A program made the position numbers and the translations under genes. Below, piece after piece: positions 1 to 11,394 of a stretch of 64,000 nucleotides of DNA; the first letter of the stretch is position 1; each line of letters opens with the position of its first letter. The stretch comes from Phytoseiulus persimilis (Eukaryota > Arthropoda > Arachnida > Mesostigmata > Phytoseiidae): the NCBI GenBank assembly GCA_037576195.1, contig CM075101.1, positions 30,628,001 through 30,692,000 of the forward strand, in the 5' to 3' direction. The notes under the pieces are model-generated. The model saw only the letters and a list, made by a program, of their open reading frames with translations. It was not told the DNA's origin and did not search any database.

Positions 1-978
1 TCCGATCCCGAATCGTGAATAACAGGATGAGCTCTGATTCAACTCGATTCAGATTTCTTCTGGTCCTTTCTTGTGGGTTTCCACGGTATTTCGCAACAGG
101 AACACAGATATCAAATTCGAAGAAACGCTCTATTAAATATATTATGTCTGCCACGGGATGAGCTTGCTTCGGACGCGAAACGAGAAACGGATTCCAGCGG
201 AATGGTATACGGAATGTTAAATATGGTACAGCTTGGACTAGCGCAACTCAGAAAGTACGGGGGTTCGCATGTTAGCGACTGCCCACATCTTACAAATGGT
301 TACTATGGAATTACTCTAGCTATGATGGGTGGTTACCAAGCCCGCAGCCACCGACGTGGCTTCCTGTGCAATAAAATAGTGGTAGGCTATCGGATTTGAT
401 CATCAGTCCCCTAATCGTACGTCCGTTCTCGAAGCACCAATCGCAATTAAAACCTATAGGAACCAGCTCCGCGGCTCCATTGTCAAGTCATTCAGACCGG
501 GGGACCCAATAGACTTGCAGATCCGCCAAAACTCAACTCCTCTGATGCTACTTTTTTCGACCAAGATTCGAAATCTTGGGAGGATGGCCAATTAGATCAA
601 GCTCGGGAAAAACATGGGACTGTGGATGAATCAAAATACTGGGCTTTGAATCGACCGAGCCGAGACTCAACAGCGATTCAGGTAACATTCGAACTCAGAC
701 TAGAGATTCACGCAGGAATGCCCTCAACCCCACCGAGCGGAACGTATACATACGTTTCGCATATGTATATAACATACCGTATCCGTACACGAGCCAAAGC
801 AGATAGACGGATAGATTCTTTCTCCGCGGCGCTTCCTGCCGCTGAGTACCTAGGGCTTCGTTTTGGTCTATCTATCGCAAACTTTTTCTACCGATCTCCG
901 CTATGTACAATCGTGATACAACATGATTGGCAGTCAACAGCTGCCGTATTTGTAAGCGGATAACAACAGATGTCACCG
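1..978. other. No gene recognised
   Basis: I see no conserved coding block here. Two plus-strand ORFs (73-399 and 622-963) are open by chance: their composition is Arg/Ser-rich, they show no domain, and no matching splice signals flank them. The end of the stretch is probably the 3' untranslated region of the minus-strand zinc-finger gene that stops at 979. Confidence 0.5.
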
Positions 979-1449
979 TTACAAGATGGTTTCAGATCGC
1001 ATGAAGTCTTTGAGATGCACCGCCGTATGCGGCGAGAGATCCAAGTCGGTTTCGGTTTCGAGGCTCTCGGGAAGTAGCGAAGTTTCGATGAGGCTCTTCT
1101 CCTGACCCCGCATCATCAACATGCCGTGCACGTTGATCATGTGGTCTTTGATGTAATCTTTTCTGGTGAACTGCTTGTTGCACACCTGTGAAAGGATGGA
1201 AAGTGTAAGACGACCAACATACTAACGCCGAGACTTTTCAGAGGAGGGACAGTTTGCAAGGGCACCGGATCAAGGCACCCGGTATGAAGATTCTTTATGC
1301 CCACGTTCTCCGCTGAGAAGGCCAATCGGCTGCTCTTTGTTTTACCTGACAGTTGTACCGCCGTCGAACGAGCTCGTGGCGCTCCATGTGTCTTCTTAGT
1401 GAGCTGTTGTTGTAGAAAACTCTATCGCATATGAGGCATTTGCGTCCAT
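979..1449 (-). CDS. C2H2 zinc-finger 3' exons, set A (transcription factor, partial)
   Basis: Two minus-strand exons, 1346-1449 and 979-1185, are separated by a 160-bp intron (donor GTAAAA, acceptor TTTCACAG). Together they encode two C2H2 fingers. The first begins CLIC and ends HMERH. The second is split by the intron within its CQVC pair (TGT CAG then GTG TGC) and ends HMINVH. A tail of about 45 residues follows, with the stop at 979. The acceptor at 1449 is CTACTTACAG and the exon starts in phase 1, so an upstream exon is required and lies outside the recognisable part. Finger pairs on small 3' exons are typical of arthropod BTB-zinc-finger genes (lola, broad, tramtrack). No BTB domain was found here, so that assignment is inference. 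The likely role is nuclear sequence-specific DNA binding. The C2H2 call is firm; the gene identity is open. Confidence 0.75.
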
Positions 1450-2298
1450 CTGTAAGTAGATTCGAACGCTCGAATGAGTATATTTGGCCGGAGAACGTGA
1501 ACCGTGCTTCGATCCCGATTGTGGAAACACACAAATAATCTCCAGAGTGCTTCCCGTTTCTTCCGTCAAACTAGGGAAAAGAAGCTATAGACTGTCAAAG
1601 CCAGCGAACAGTGCGCTAGAAGACCCCTTATTTTTTCCGAATTAGCTGCGTTTTCATGTGACACACTCAAAGACTGAGATCCAAAGCTCCCGGCCGATAG
1701 AACGAAAGACAAGGAAGTCGTGAAACGTCGAAGCGCATGCAGGAAACGATACAAATCTCTCGAATTTAAGTGAGAATTGTCAAGGCGACGCTGGCAACGA
1801 CGAGGGGTCTGCAACGAAACCAATTTCGAATTAGTACTCCAACGAAAACGAGCATGCTCCCTAAATGATAGGCACGCCCTCGACTTTGATTGTAACTGCT
1901 CTTTATTCCTAGCCATGGCGTCTACAAGTGCGTCTAGAGAGACATCAATCGGTACGTCATCACGATCTTGTCACATGTGTAAATGTACAATTGTGTTTGA
2001 ATGATGGTACCGGGATGTTTGTTTGGGACTTTGTTGCATGAAGAGCACACATATGTCACGTGCTTCCTCAATCTGTTGTGCAGAGTTCTCGATGTCATCC
2101 CTGACAACCGGTAACCGCTTTCAGGAGAATAGAACGTGAATGATTCCAAGTTCACCGCAGATGCGATTCAAGCGTTTGGCGAAAGTCTGCGATGATTATC
2201 ACAGAGTTCTTGTTCAAACCCCGCAAGAAGATCTGTCGAATTTCCCCGTGAAAAGTCGACTTGGCAGCTCTTTCTCCGTTGGGAGCTCTAACAGAATC

Positions 2299-2534
2299 TC
2301 AAGTGAGGCAGATTTCACTGTCGGAGGGCAGGCAAAATTTCAGGCGACAGATTTTCAAGTGTGCTTTCATCGTGTCCCTTCGACCATAACTCCGTGTGCA
2401 AAGCGGGCATCTGAAAGGTTCCGCCATCGGATTGTGTAGCTGGAGATGCCGGCGTGCGTTCGAGGGCGAATTGAACTTCCGCTCGCAGTATGGACACATG
2501 AACTGACCGGGTCCTTCGTGGATGATTCCCAACC
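2299..2534 (-). CDS. C2H2 zinc-finger 3' exon, set B (alternative end of the same gene?)
   Basis: This single minus-strand exon encodes two zinc fingers. Finger 1 is CPYC, twelve residues, then HLQLH. Finger 2 is CPLC, twelve residues, then HLKIC, so its last ligand is Cys rather than His. A short tail and a stop at 2299 follow. The acceptor at 2535-2536 has a strong pyrimidine tract (CTGTCTTCTTCCAG) and the exon starts in phase 1, the same phase as the set-A exon at 1449. A shared upstream donor could therefore splice to either, giving isoforms with different DNA-binding ends, as known for lola and broad. The region upstream of 2534 is also open to about 2697, so an earlier acceptor is possible. 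The finger motif is seen directly; alternative splicing is inferred. Confidence 0.75.
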
Positions 2535-4710
2535 CTGGAAGAAGACAGATTTCAGATCTCTTTCTCCCACACAGCTCGTCAACGTTCCCCGTTGCACTTC
2601 CAGCGATAGGGGAAAGGTTGGGGGAGCATTCGTTTCCCTCAAAACCTGGACATGGTTTTGTGAGAATTTCTTGCGTTAGATCCACGCCAAAAGCCACCGT
2701 TAGTTGCGATGAAGGAACCGCGTATGGCTCTCCCCGCCTGAAACATCGGAAACCGGCTTTTAGAACGAAGGAATAATCTTCAATCGTTTCGGGAAATTTC
2801 TATTGACTTCGAGTTTCGTGACCGTCGCTCGCAACTGGTTGATTCTCCTCGAGCAGGCGAACGAGAGGTTTCCATGTGCCGACGGCCACTTCGTTGGCCA
2901 GTTGTCTGTTCAAAGTCAGCTGAACACACTCCGGTTTCCTGAAGTGGACACATCACCGCCGCCACCGTCCCCGGGTTTTTTTTCTCTATCAATCCGCTTG
3001 TCCATCCATATATCGATCCGATCAGCGCTCGTAGACCTGGTGCACTCCTTGGATCAGATTTGATTCGTTGGCCGAGCGAACATCTCGTTCTCGACAAATC
3101 CACTCCGGTGGTATGCTGCTGAAACCAAAATTCTGAGCCTTGATTAAACCGTCATCAGCGAGCGCATCATGCGATATCTGGATCATAGACGAAGCTTTGC
3201 GGCAGCAGGCATGAGCTCGAACTTCTTCTTGCGCTTTGAGAGAGTAAGTTCGGTTAACTTTTGCCCACGTCGAGGAGCAGTTTGGCTCTGAGATGTGGTC
3301 GGAATGATTCGAGCTTCCCGAGATTCAGTTTCTCCTATGATATGGGTGAACAATCACCTCAAGCGAACGCTCTCCTTGATTCTAAGCCAAATCCAGTCGC
3401 ATTTGATTCGGATCCGTAGCGGAAGCGTCAGCTGATACGCTGGTTACCAAAAAGAATAGAGAGCTTAGCCTTGGGTGATTCACCCGTTCACCGAACATCG
3501 GCTCTCGAACTTCCGATTTGGAATTCCCTCTCAGCAGTCCGGATCATCATGGATTAAACATGTGAAACCCTCCCTTCTGGAACTGAATCACGCAAAGGAT
3601 GGTCTGGTTTTCAGCCCGGCCAAGCGTGCTGGCCCTTTTTAGAGGGTAAAGTTCAGAGCGTAGCTTTGTTCCGGGATTTGCCCGACGTGGGAGCATTGTC
3701 TATAGCCTTCTCGAGTATTTTTTCTGTCGGAAGAAGCACAAACTAGTGTAATGTTTGCTTTGGCGAACTACGTGAGGGCTCGGTTCCGCAGTCAAACAGG
3801 CAACCCGTCAGGCACGCAGGCAGGCGGCAGGGTGATACCGACGTTGGATCTAACGTAAACGTAAACTCGAGTCAGATGAGGATTCCAAGACCGTCCGTCA
3901 GATTCTGAGCAAAGTCCACATGAATCCGGTAACCGACACCCTACGGTTCCACGTAGCCGCGATTCATTGCCGCCGTAGTCTTGGTTCTGTGTAAGACTAT
4001 CCGACGATACGCATATGAGGACAGCCGTCAACACACGCACAGACACCAACCGTGAGACACACTCTTCCCGCAACAAGATCCTCCGCTGAGGTCTCAAATG
4101 CGGAGCCCGAGGACGGCCAGCAACTCGGAGGAATCGACAATCAAATCGCTCTCGTCACTAAACCCCGTCCATTCGGCGGCAACCCACACAGGCGTTTTAC
4201 GTATTCACCCTTCACAAGAGAGGGAGAGACGTCAAGATGCATCGTTGGAAAAACAGAGTTGCCTGAGTCCACTTTGTTCGGTGGTGGTGGCACAGTTTCC
4301 GACGGCCAGGCGAACAGGCTGGCAGCCAGGCGGGCCGGACGGCTCGCGACCTCCGGAACACCATCTGCGAACTGGAGATCGACGAAACTCAGCGACAGTT
4401 GCATTTAGAAATCAGCCGACAACGAGAGCCAGTCAGCCAATCGACGCTGTCGGCGCCGAGCAGTCGTTTTTGCACTCTTTAGGATCTGAACGTTGGTAAT
4501 AGCAGTTCCGACAACAATGCATGACCATATTCTCTGGAGTTCTGGAAGTCACCGACGGAAAAACCACTCGAATCTTACGGAAGTCGGATGCGGCAACGTG
4601 CATCTAAATGATGAAGCGCACCCTGCGAATTCGACGGCGGCGCAGTCTAGGAATAAGTCAAATACGGCTGACGAAACCCATTATCTGCATGGTCCTGAGA
4701 AACCACCGGA

Positions 4711-4755
<45 letters not shown>

Positions 4756-4970
4756 ATGAGAAAGAAAGATGAAGCGAGAAGAAGAGCGAAAGAAGATTCA
4801 AGGAATCGAGGAGAGCTTTAGAATGTAACGACTCCTCCACTGGAGAGTAACGTTATAACCATGCCAGCAACGTCTACGCGTCAGTAGCTTCGAGGGTGAC
4901 GCTTCCAGGGTTCGACAACAGAGTTCAAATCGGACTTTCCCGGCAACTTGAACATCTCTCGCCAATTTGC
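2535..4970. other. Intron or intergenic stretch, no firm exon
   Basis: No conserved coding block is visible. A plus-strand GTAAGT donor at about 3246 follows a short open stretch starting with ATG near 3212, but nothing else supports an exon. The stretch lies upstream of the minus-strand zinc-finger exons and may be part of their intron. It ends in the GA microsatellite near 4713. Confidence 0.4.
4713..4750. repeat. (GA)n microsatellite
   Basis: About 19 uninterrupted GA dinucleotides are followed by a short G run. On the other strand it reads as a CT tract. It interrupts an otherwise unremarkable non-coding stretch. Confidence 0.95.
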
Positions 4971-4975
4971 ACTCT

Positions 4976-5290
4976 ATGATGCACAACCTTGAGAACATAG
5001 GGATCCCGAGAGTTCTGAGCTTGGATATATATACTTGCGATGCCCCGGATGAAGGTTCTACGAGCACCGAGGCTATGTTCGACTCCTCCGGATTGCTCCA
5101 TTGGAGTTACTCCGACTTATCGGAGCTGTCTAGACCACGACTTTGGAATCCACTTCCGAAATACGATCATGTACCGCGATATTATGGGTTCGACGCATTC
5201 AATGTATCTCCAGAGTCTCCCGGCAAGCCTCGCTTAAAACTCGACGCTCGGGTTCTAATACGTCAGGAATCGAATATCCAACAACAATGA
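4976..5290 (+). CDS. Possible small gene or exon, unidentified
   Basis: The open frame from ATG at 4976 gives 104 residues. The composition looks coding: a balanced acidic and aromatic mix, clusters such as DAPDEGSTSTEAMF and LPKYDHVPRYYGF, and few of the Arg/Ser runs that mark chance ORFs in this window. No signal peptide, membrane segment or known domain is seen. It could be a single-exon gene or one exon with a read-through end. The complementary strand is also open (4798-5067), which weakens the case. Function unknown. Confidence 0.3.
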   Translation: MMHNLENIGIPRVLSLDIYTCDAPDEGSTSTEAMFDSSGLLHWSYSDLSELSRPRLWNPLPKYDHVPRYYGFDAFNVSPESPGKPRLKLDARVLIRQESNIQQQ

Positions 5291-5508
5291 CATACGCTTG
5301 ATATTTCGCTCTTTGCTGCGGTTCGGCAATCTGATCGAATTGATCAAGATGGGAACGAAAATCTGCCAAGCCCCAGAAGTCCCGGACTAGACTTCTAGAA
5401 GTGTTGGTTCGCGTTTTTTTGACCGCCGAGCGGTCCTGACGGAACTAAACCCTTCATTCGAGAGGAGGGAGTGGCGCGAAAATCCTTGGAAGACCACACA
5501 GAACTCAC

Positions 5509-5599
5509 GTTGTGAAAGAAGGTGCTCGTATGGTCCACGTAGAAAAAGCTATCTGTTGCTCGCGGTTGTCCGTCATGAGCACAACACTGTTGAGACTCC
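5509..5599 (-). CDS. Isolated exon-like block, unidentified gene
   Basis: A 91-bp block is bounded by good minus-strand signals: acceptor CCTTGTGCAG before 5599 and donor GTGAGTT after 5509. Two frames are open. One contains FFYVDHTSTFFHN, which resembles the second strand and turn of a WW domain (Y/F-x-V-D-H-x-T). The other contains VVLMTDNREQQIAFSTW. Neither can be assigned to a family with confidence, and flanking coding exons were not identified. Confidence 0.35.
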
Positions 5600-7218
5600 C
5601 TGCACAAGGTTCGTAACTTCACGTTCCATCGAGTTTAGCGCAGTTGTTCGGACCACGCTGCGCGAGAAGTCCGCCTGAGCCAGAACTGTCTCTGGAGCAG
5701 AAGTCGACTGTAGGAGCGGCTTTCTCCAAGGAGTGCCTGTCTGACTCTGGCTGTTAGCCGAGCCCGTTAGCCAGTCGGTCCGTCAAACGCTCGGTGAGGC
5801 TGGTTGGTCGGTCACTATTTCTCCGGACGTTGAGCCAAATAAGCAAGCGCTCCGAGCGGCTACTCCTGGTGGCACTGCGTGAGCTTGTTGTTGAACTATG
5901 CTCTCTCTTTCGGTCGGGTGGTCGGTTGGTGGGCCGACGGACGGACGGACCGACCGGCGAATCCTTGGATTCGTGGGCCTGTCAGCCGGGCGCTCGGTCT
6001 GTCCCTCAACCCGAAGCCAAGAGCCAGCTCCAGCGAGCGACTGAGCGCCTCTCCCTCTGAACTCCAGTCAAACTCCCCCTGGTGCTCGGAGCAACGAATG
6101 GGGACGACCACGCTCCTCGTGGACCGCTCGGCTGGTTGGTTGGTTGGTTCGTAGCTCGGTCCCTCGCTCAGTCACCCTATGACTGGTTTGCGAGCTGGCT
6201 TGGTTCAATCGGGGGACCGTTACTCCAAATCCAGCCAGGACAGTTGGAGCTGCTACGACGACGATAAACACAGCTTAGACGGCCGCCCAGAGGAGATCCA
6301 CCGTTATCGCGGCGGGGAGCACTCAACCAGTACCGAACGAACAAATGAGCGAACGAACGAGCGAGCTGGCGAACGAACATCTGACCGAACTCGGTTGATG
6401 TTCGACTACAAATTGGATTGCCAGCCGTTGAGGAGCATAGCTGGCATTGGAACCGGGTCGCTCGAGCCGGCAAGGCTCAGCTGCCGCTATGCAAGTTCGC
6501 CAGCACCTCCGTCGTCGGTCGACAAGCCATTGAAACAATCGAGCCCAGAGAAATGACTACAAGCTGGGGAATGAGAAAAGTTCCTCGGTGAGGTTGACGA
6601 CGCACATGCAGCGAAGGACGGCTCTGATTCGAGTACCTTTTCCTCGGAGCCCCAGTGTTGCGCGGGAAGCCCACCGGGAAGCTAATTCTCGGTTTCGGCG
6701 ATTCCCCCGGGTCGGTATCCAGGGCACGGGATATCTACCGGGACTCGAAATCGCTACATGTCACGGAAACTCAGATCCGCCAGTCTCCTACAGCATCTAT
6801 GGGGTCACCCGCGCACCCCCGCGCTCCGCATACGATGATGCGCATTCTGTGATCAAAAAGCCTCCATAACGACTCATTGACTCACGGAAGTCTTCGTGTT
6901 GCATCATCTTTCAGTCGCTCGTTCGGTTATAGGGTTCCCTCTCAAATGCGTCGGAAATATATGCAGATGAAACAGTTGAATTTGCCGAGCGAATCGGTCA
7001 ACTTCAAGCGGAACACGGTCCCACCGAACTTGAGACCTCGCACACGGACGTTTTCGGACCCATTCATCGACTCGTGGAGTTCGAGAACCGGAATATTCGT
7101 TTTGACCCGCGCCGAGCCGGGTGCTCATTCAGAGGTTCCCCACTCCAGGACAAGTTTACCGGGTGCTCTCTGGATCCAGTTAGTCATCCTTTCACGACTC
7201 CTGATCGTTGAACTGCAC
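5600..7218. other. No firm gene; first tetranucleotide belt
   Basis: Apart from the tetranucleotide belt annotated at 5770-6480, only chance ORFs on both strands are seen. The ORFs at 6877-7266 plus and 6904-7128 minus overlap in opposite directions and neither shows a domain. Confidence 0.4.
5770..6480. repeat. Tetranucleotide-phased low-complexity belt 1
   Basis: The stretch is dominated by imperfect runs of 4-base words: GGTC/GGTT (near 5915 and 6128-6152), GACG/GACC (5935-5957) and GAAC/GAGC (6335-6375). Because a 4-base period is not a multiple of three, all frames stay open and many spurious ORFs appear on both strands (for example at 5794, 5879 and 6179). I treat those ORFs as artefacts. 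Confidence 0.7.
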
Positions 7219-7717
7219 TCAACGAATTCTCGGAACCAGAGAGGAATCAGCTCCACTGTATGGTGAATCCTCCGTCGAAGGAACAATTTTCAGGAATCGC
7301 TGTTTGGGGTGTGTCAAGGGATCAAATGCTATGGATACCGCGAAACGAAAACCTCTAGCAAAGATACGAGGCTCATGATTCACCGTAGGGAGGGTATTTC
7401 GGTTTCGAGGAGGACTTTCCCGTTGCTCGTTCCACCGCAAGCCTCGAAGTTGCGGTTCGAGGATGCGACCTCGAGAAATCCCTGATACTCTTCGAGCGGA
7501 GGCGCATGTCGTACCTTTGAACTCTCGGCCACGAGCGCATGAATGGATCCAGTGGATCGAAGCCGGTTCAAGAGCGGGAATCTTATCTGGCAATCCATTA
7601 ATTAGAGAGCGACTCTCGAACTTCTAGCGTTGGATAATGAAAACGCCTACCTTCGAGCACATAGATAGAGCTGTCCCTGCGTCTGATTTTGTCGGCCCTC
7701 TTGTGGAGATTCTTATC
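7219..7717 (-). CDS. Unidentified protein, last three exons (5' end not found)
   Basis: Three minus-strand exons join in frame: 7651-7717 (acceptor TTGTCCCAG, donor GTAGGC), 7515-7586 (acceptor GATTGCCAG, donor GTACGA) and 7219-7328 (acceptor ATCCATAG, stop at 7219). The phases agree at both junctions (1 then 1). The result is an 82-residue C-terminus: a basic start (DKNLHKRADKIRRRDSS), a middle with IHWIHSCARGREFK and an end with THPKQRFLKIVPSTEDSPY. The composition is protein-like and unlike the surrounding chance ORFs. I do not recognise the family. The first exon listed starts in phase 0, so upstream coding exons must exist. A donor-like GTAAGT at 8003-8008 on the same strand could end a non-coding first exon. 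The introns are 64 and 186 bp, normal for this window. Confidence 0.55.
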
Positions 7718-7829
7718 CTGGGACAAGCAGCCAGTTCTTCAATCGAATGAACGAACAATTGAGAAACAACCATACTCAGAGATCTGACTGCTTGGAGCGA
7801 GCCGAACCGCCGATGAAACCGGACTCGTC

Positions 7830-8240
7830 CGTCGGCTGGTCGGGCGGGCGGCCGGGCGTCCAGCCAGCCGTTCAGTCGTCTACAGACGACCCATGGATGA
7901 TAGCCAGCCTGATGAACTCATGAGCTCAGCTGAGCGGACTCATCAACGAACGGACGAACATGCAGCCAGGTTGGCTGTCTGGCCAGACAGGCCCCCTCGA
8001 CTTACGTGGAACAAACCGGCTAGCTTGCCAGCGATCTATCCGACTAAACAAGAGCCATCCGGAATATCAGCAACAGAGGTAGAAGCAGCAGCAGCAACGG
8101 TGGGAAACGTCTTTTGACGTAGCCAGGCAGGCAGGCGGCCATCCAGCTCGCTATCCAGGTAGGTAAGCAGGCAGGCGGTCGGTCGGTCGGTCGGTCGGGC
8201 GGGCGACCAGTTGGCAGACCAGCAAACAAACCAGCCGTCG
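7830..8240. repeat. Tetranucleotide-phased low-complexity belt 2
   Basis: Imperfect GGTC, GGCA, GCCA and CGGG runs are seen, clearest at 8120-8140 (GGCA) and 8170-8205 (GGTC/GGGC). A minus-strand donor-like site (GTAAGTCGAG) lies within it at 8003-8008, 3' of an open but unremarkable block. The belt may be a promoter or 5' UTR region for the minus-strand gene at 7.2-7.7 kb; that link is inference. Confidence 0.6.
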
Positions 8241-9489
8241 ACTCCGACAACAGCGTCCATCGTTGCCGAGCGAGCCAAGGCAAGCCAGCTCAAGCTTGGC
8301 CAGGTATAACACAACACTGCGGAGATCGGGCGAATCCCGGACAGAGACACTGAACAAATATTTTGCCTCAGCTCCTTCACTTCGGGCATCCGCTCTTCGT
8401 AGTCGGGAAACTTTGAAAATCACAGAATCTGAACCTCCGCCGCTCTCCTCTATCTTGCCCGTCGGTTAACGCCTTATGAGGTCGTCACATACAGCCTATT
8501 CAATTTCGAAACCTCTCTGAATCCGCCACAGAACTGGACCCGATTAAATTTCCCCGGAAACAATCATGCATCCGGGAAAAAGTGATCCGCGGTCTCGTGA
8601 GAGGCCTCCTGTGAAAGGTTCCTCAAGTCGGCCTGCAGCAGGTGGTTGCGCCGACCGACCGATTGGGATCGTTGCCAGTCACCCCGTTGCAGTAAAAGAA
8701 CACTACCAAAACCAGTATCCATGGTTGACAGATGGATCCCAGTGCTCCAGGCTCGGAAGTCGCTGTGAAACCGTGGAAAATCGAACGACGGAGCATCGAA
8801 CGTCGCTCATCCAGTTTGAACTCACCCAACATGTTGTTTTCTTTTCGACTTCCAGTAGGCTCATCACACGCGAGCAGGATCACAACAACGTCGGCGGAAC
8901 CCCACGTCGAAACACTCGTTCGTCATAGGCTCCCAAGCTCACGAAGACCGTGAACAACGGAAGGAGCAGAGTTGCGCTCGATTGCTTTTCAGAACAGACT
9001 GCACATTCGAAGTCGACCGACGCGGAACGGCAGACCTGAATTCGAGAATCCGTACCGTTGGCGCTGCTTTCTCCAAGACATCACCACATTTCGCTGTCGC
9101 TGCAACAGTCGGTTCTCGGAGGGTTTGTCGTACACATCACCGTGTGAACGTCCTGATCAATTCTGCTCGCTTGGAAATACACGTCTTCGGAGGGCACCGG
9201 AGCAACAATCGATGCCACGGCCGACGGGAGTCGTCGCGGTGGAACTTAGCGCGAGATCCTCGTGCGCGGATGAAGTACCGTTAGCTCAGCGGCCGAATGC
9301 GCGCAACAACAATCCACTCGTTGTTCACAGCACGAAGAAAACTCCGTCGGAAGGATCCAGCGGCCGCAGCAGCTGATCGAGATCACTGCTGGTTCCGAAC
9401 TTTGCTATGTGGGTTATTTCGAACTGAGCAGCTTCAAAATATCCGAGAGTCGTTCGCTGCCACGAAGCAATCAATTGCTGCCTGAGTAA
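8241..9489. other. No gene recognised
   Basis: Only overlapping ORFs on both strands with no domain or supporting splice pairs were found. A tRNA A-box-like TAGCTCAGCGG at about 9282 has no B-box at the required distance and was rejected. Confidence 0.4.
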
Positions 9490-10060
9490 CTGGCCTCCGC
9501 CTGGCTGCCGGCCAGCCAGCCTGACTGGTTGGCTGGTTGGATCATTTGCCGCTCGGGCAGTGTGCTGCTGCTCGGCCTCGGTAGGTTCGTACGTAGTCTC
9601 TCGGTAGGCAGCACCGTTGTTGTCAGAAATCTACGACGACAGCCGCGGCCGCCGTCATCAGACACAGCAGCAGCACCAACCAGTCGAGCGAGCCAGCCAG
9701 CGAACGAGCGAGTAGGCAGGCAGGCAGCCAGGCTGTTTGGTTGGCTCGCTCTCGGGAACCGAGAACATAACAGCGGCGAACAGTTGTGTGTTGATGGTCG
9801 ATCTCTCGCTCACTCGGCGCTGCAGCCGCCGCTGCTCAGATGGTCGGTCGGTCGGTCCGTCCGTCCTTCGGTCTGTTTGTTGCTTGGTTGCTCGCTGGCT
9901 CGGTCGCTTGCTCTCGATGGTTGGTTGACAGGCTTGTTGGTCACTTGCCTGCTTGCGTCTTTCCTCGCCCGAGCAGCTGGTTTGTGGCTGCTGGTCGGCT
10001 CAGGACGGTTTTTCCGACGCCAAACCCTCGCTGGTTGGCTCGTGGCCGCCCCTGTGCGCC
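9490..10060. repeat. Tetranucleotide-phased low-complexity belt 3
   Basis: Imperfect GGCT/GGTT (9500-9545), GCGA/GCCA (9685-9735) and GGTC/GTCC runs (9840-9870) are interspersed with GCT/TTG-rich sequence. A 227-aa plus ORF (9529-10212) spans it, but its Leu/Arg/Ser/Trp-only composition and the counter-ORF on the other strand show it is a by-product of the repeat. Confidence 0.7.
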
Positions 10061-10353
10061 GGTTCCTCATTCAAAACACACGCGCGTGCAGCTTCTCTCC
10101 AGCACGAATCGCACAGCCCCGATGGCAAGCACACAATAGAGCGACGGCGGAGATCCGGATGGATGAGAGACCTCTCGTAGCTGACGTCGTAGTAGTCGCA
10201 GCAAGGCAGTAGCCACGGCGCAGCGGCTGGCGGCAACGGCATCAGAGGAGGAAAACAACTGTTGCCGTTAGTTCTCTGAGTGTCTATCTGTCTTTCGTCC
10301 GGTGAGGCGTTCGGCTGGATGGCTCCCGGTCGATCGACTGCGCGCTCGTTCGA

Positions 10354-11299
10354 GTGTCCGTCTCCGAGTTTTGTTCAGGTTCCAGTCGGTGGATCCATCT
10401 GTCGCATCATCCTGCTATCGCTGATTCCCTCGTCTGTCTTCCGTTCCGTGCATTCCTTGCTTCAGTTTTCAATCTTTTGAGTGAGGGCGGTCAATATCAA
10501 GAGTACGGGATCAGTGCACGTGCACGACGAGTTGCGATTAAACCGCTGCCCGGTTCGGAAGCACGCGGAGATCCGGATAGGTGGCTCGATGTTTGTCTGG
10601 AATCTCAACTCCAGCGCAGCTTCAACGACTCGCCATGCGTTCCCGAACCGGGTGGGGTTCAAGGAAAAGGCAGCGGGCTCCTTTCCATTCGTCCCCTCGA
10701 CATGACATGGCAAGCCTCTGCACAGATACCAAAAGGCGAACTCGGAGAACTCTTGGTTGTTGAGCCGGGCCCTCTTCCCCCAGATATTCAACATGAAAAT
10801 ACTTTCCCAACACTAAATATCCCCCTGCCAGACTATTGACTCACAAACGCCGAAGACGCAATCTCGACGCTGTGAGGAGTGATAACTTCGATGAATATGA
10901 TTCTCGCGATCGACTGCTCCGTGCTCCATAGCTTCGTGATGACTTTTCTCCGGGCAGTGATGACGAGGTCGCATTCGATTGTCCGCGGAGTTCCAGGCAG
11001 AGGTGACATTGCTCGGCGTCTGATTTCCGATGACAGCAGAAAGAGCACGCTTCGCCCGCTCGAGACTTTCCAAGGAGGAAGATTTTCGCACGAAGGCAGT
11101 CCTGGCGTCGCTTACACCCGTGCCATTCGGGTCCATTCCGTGGGAAGCGGGCGATTCTGGAGACGCTCACTCCTGGCGGACGTATGGTCAGACCGGCCTC
11201 TGGAATGACTCCCCGGAAGCCACTGTTGGTCCTGAAGCGAGGTCACGGCGCCTCAGGGGACCTCGTCTTGACAGATCGGGGACTAGGTGTCTCCGATGA
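10354..11299 (+). other. Ambiguous coding potential, two plus-strand blocks
   Basis: Two open blocks look more protein-like than their surroundings. One is 10520-10839, with GDPDRWLDVCLESQLQ and GELLVVEPGPLPP. The other is 11030-11299, with RLSKEEDFRTKAVLASLTPV and SWRTYGQTGLW. I could not find a splice pair joining them or a convincing start. The minus strand is also open across 10462-10794. This may be part of an unrecognised gene or of a transcribed leader, so I do not call a CDS. Confidence 0.25.
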
Positions 11300-11394
11300 G
11301 TGAGAGGTCCCGGTGTGTACTCCACGTGAAAAACCCTGAAAAGTCTCTCTGACTTACCGCGTCCTGGCTCGTTCGGAGAGCTCGTTCAGCTGGT

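Noticed and set aside
622..963. 113-residue plus ORF
   Set aside because: No motif, no splice signals and no homologous-looking segment.
1934..2155. Minus block with LHNRLRKHVTYVCSSC, partly finger-like
   Set aside because: Only one CxxC and no correctly spaced His pair; could be a decayed finger but not supportable.
9278..9330. tRNA A-box-like TAGCTCAGCGG
   Set aside because: No B-box or cloverleaf partner at the required distance.
9529..10212. 227-residue plus ORF
   Set aside because: Lies over tetranucleotide-phased low complexity; composition and antisense ORFs show it is an artefact.
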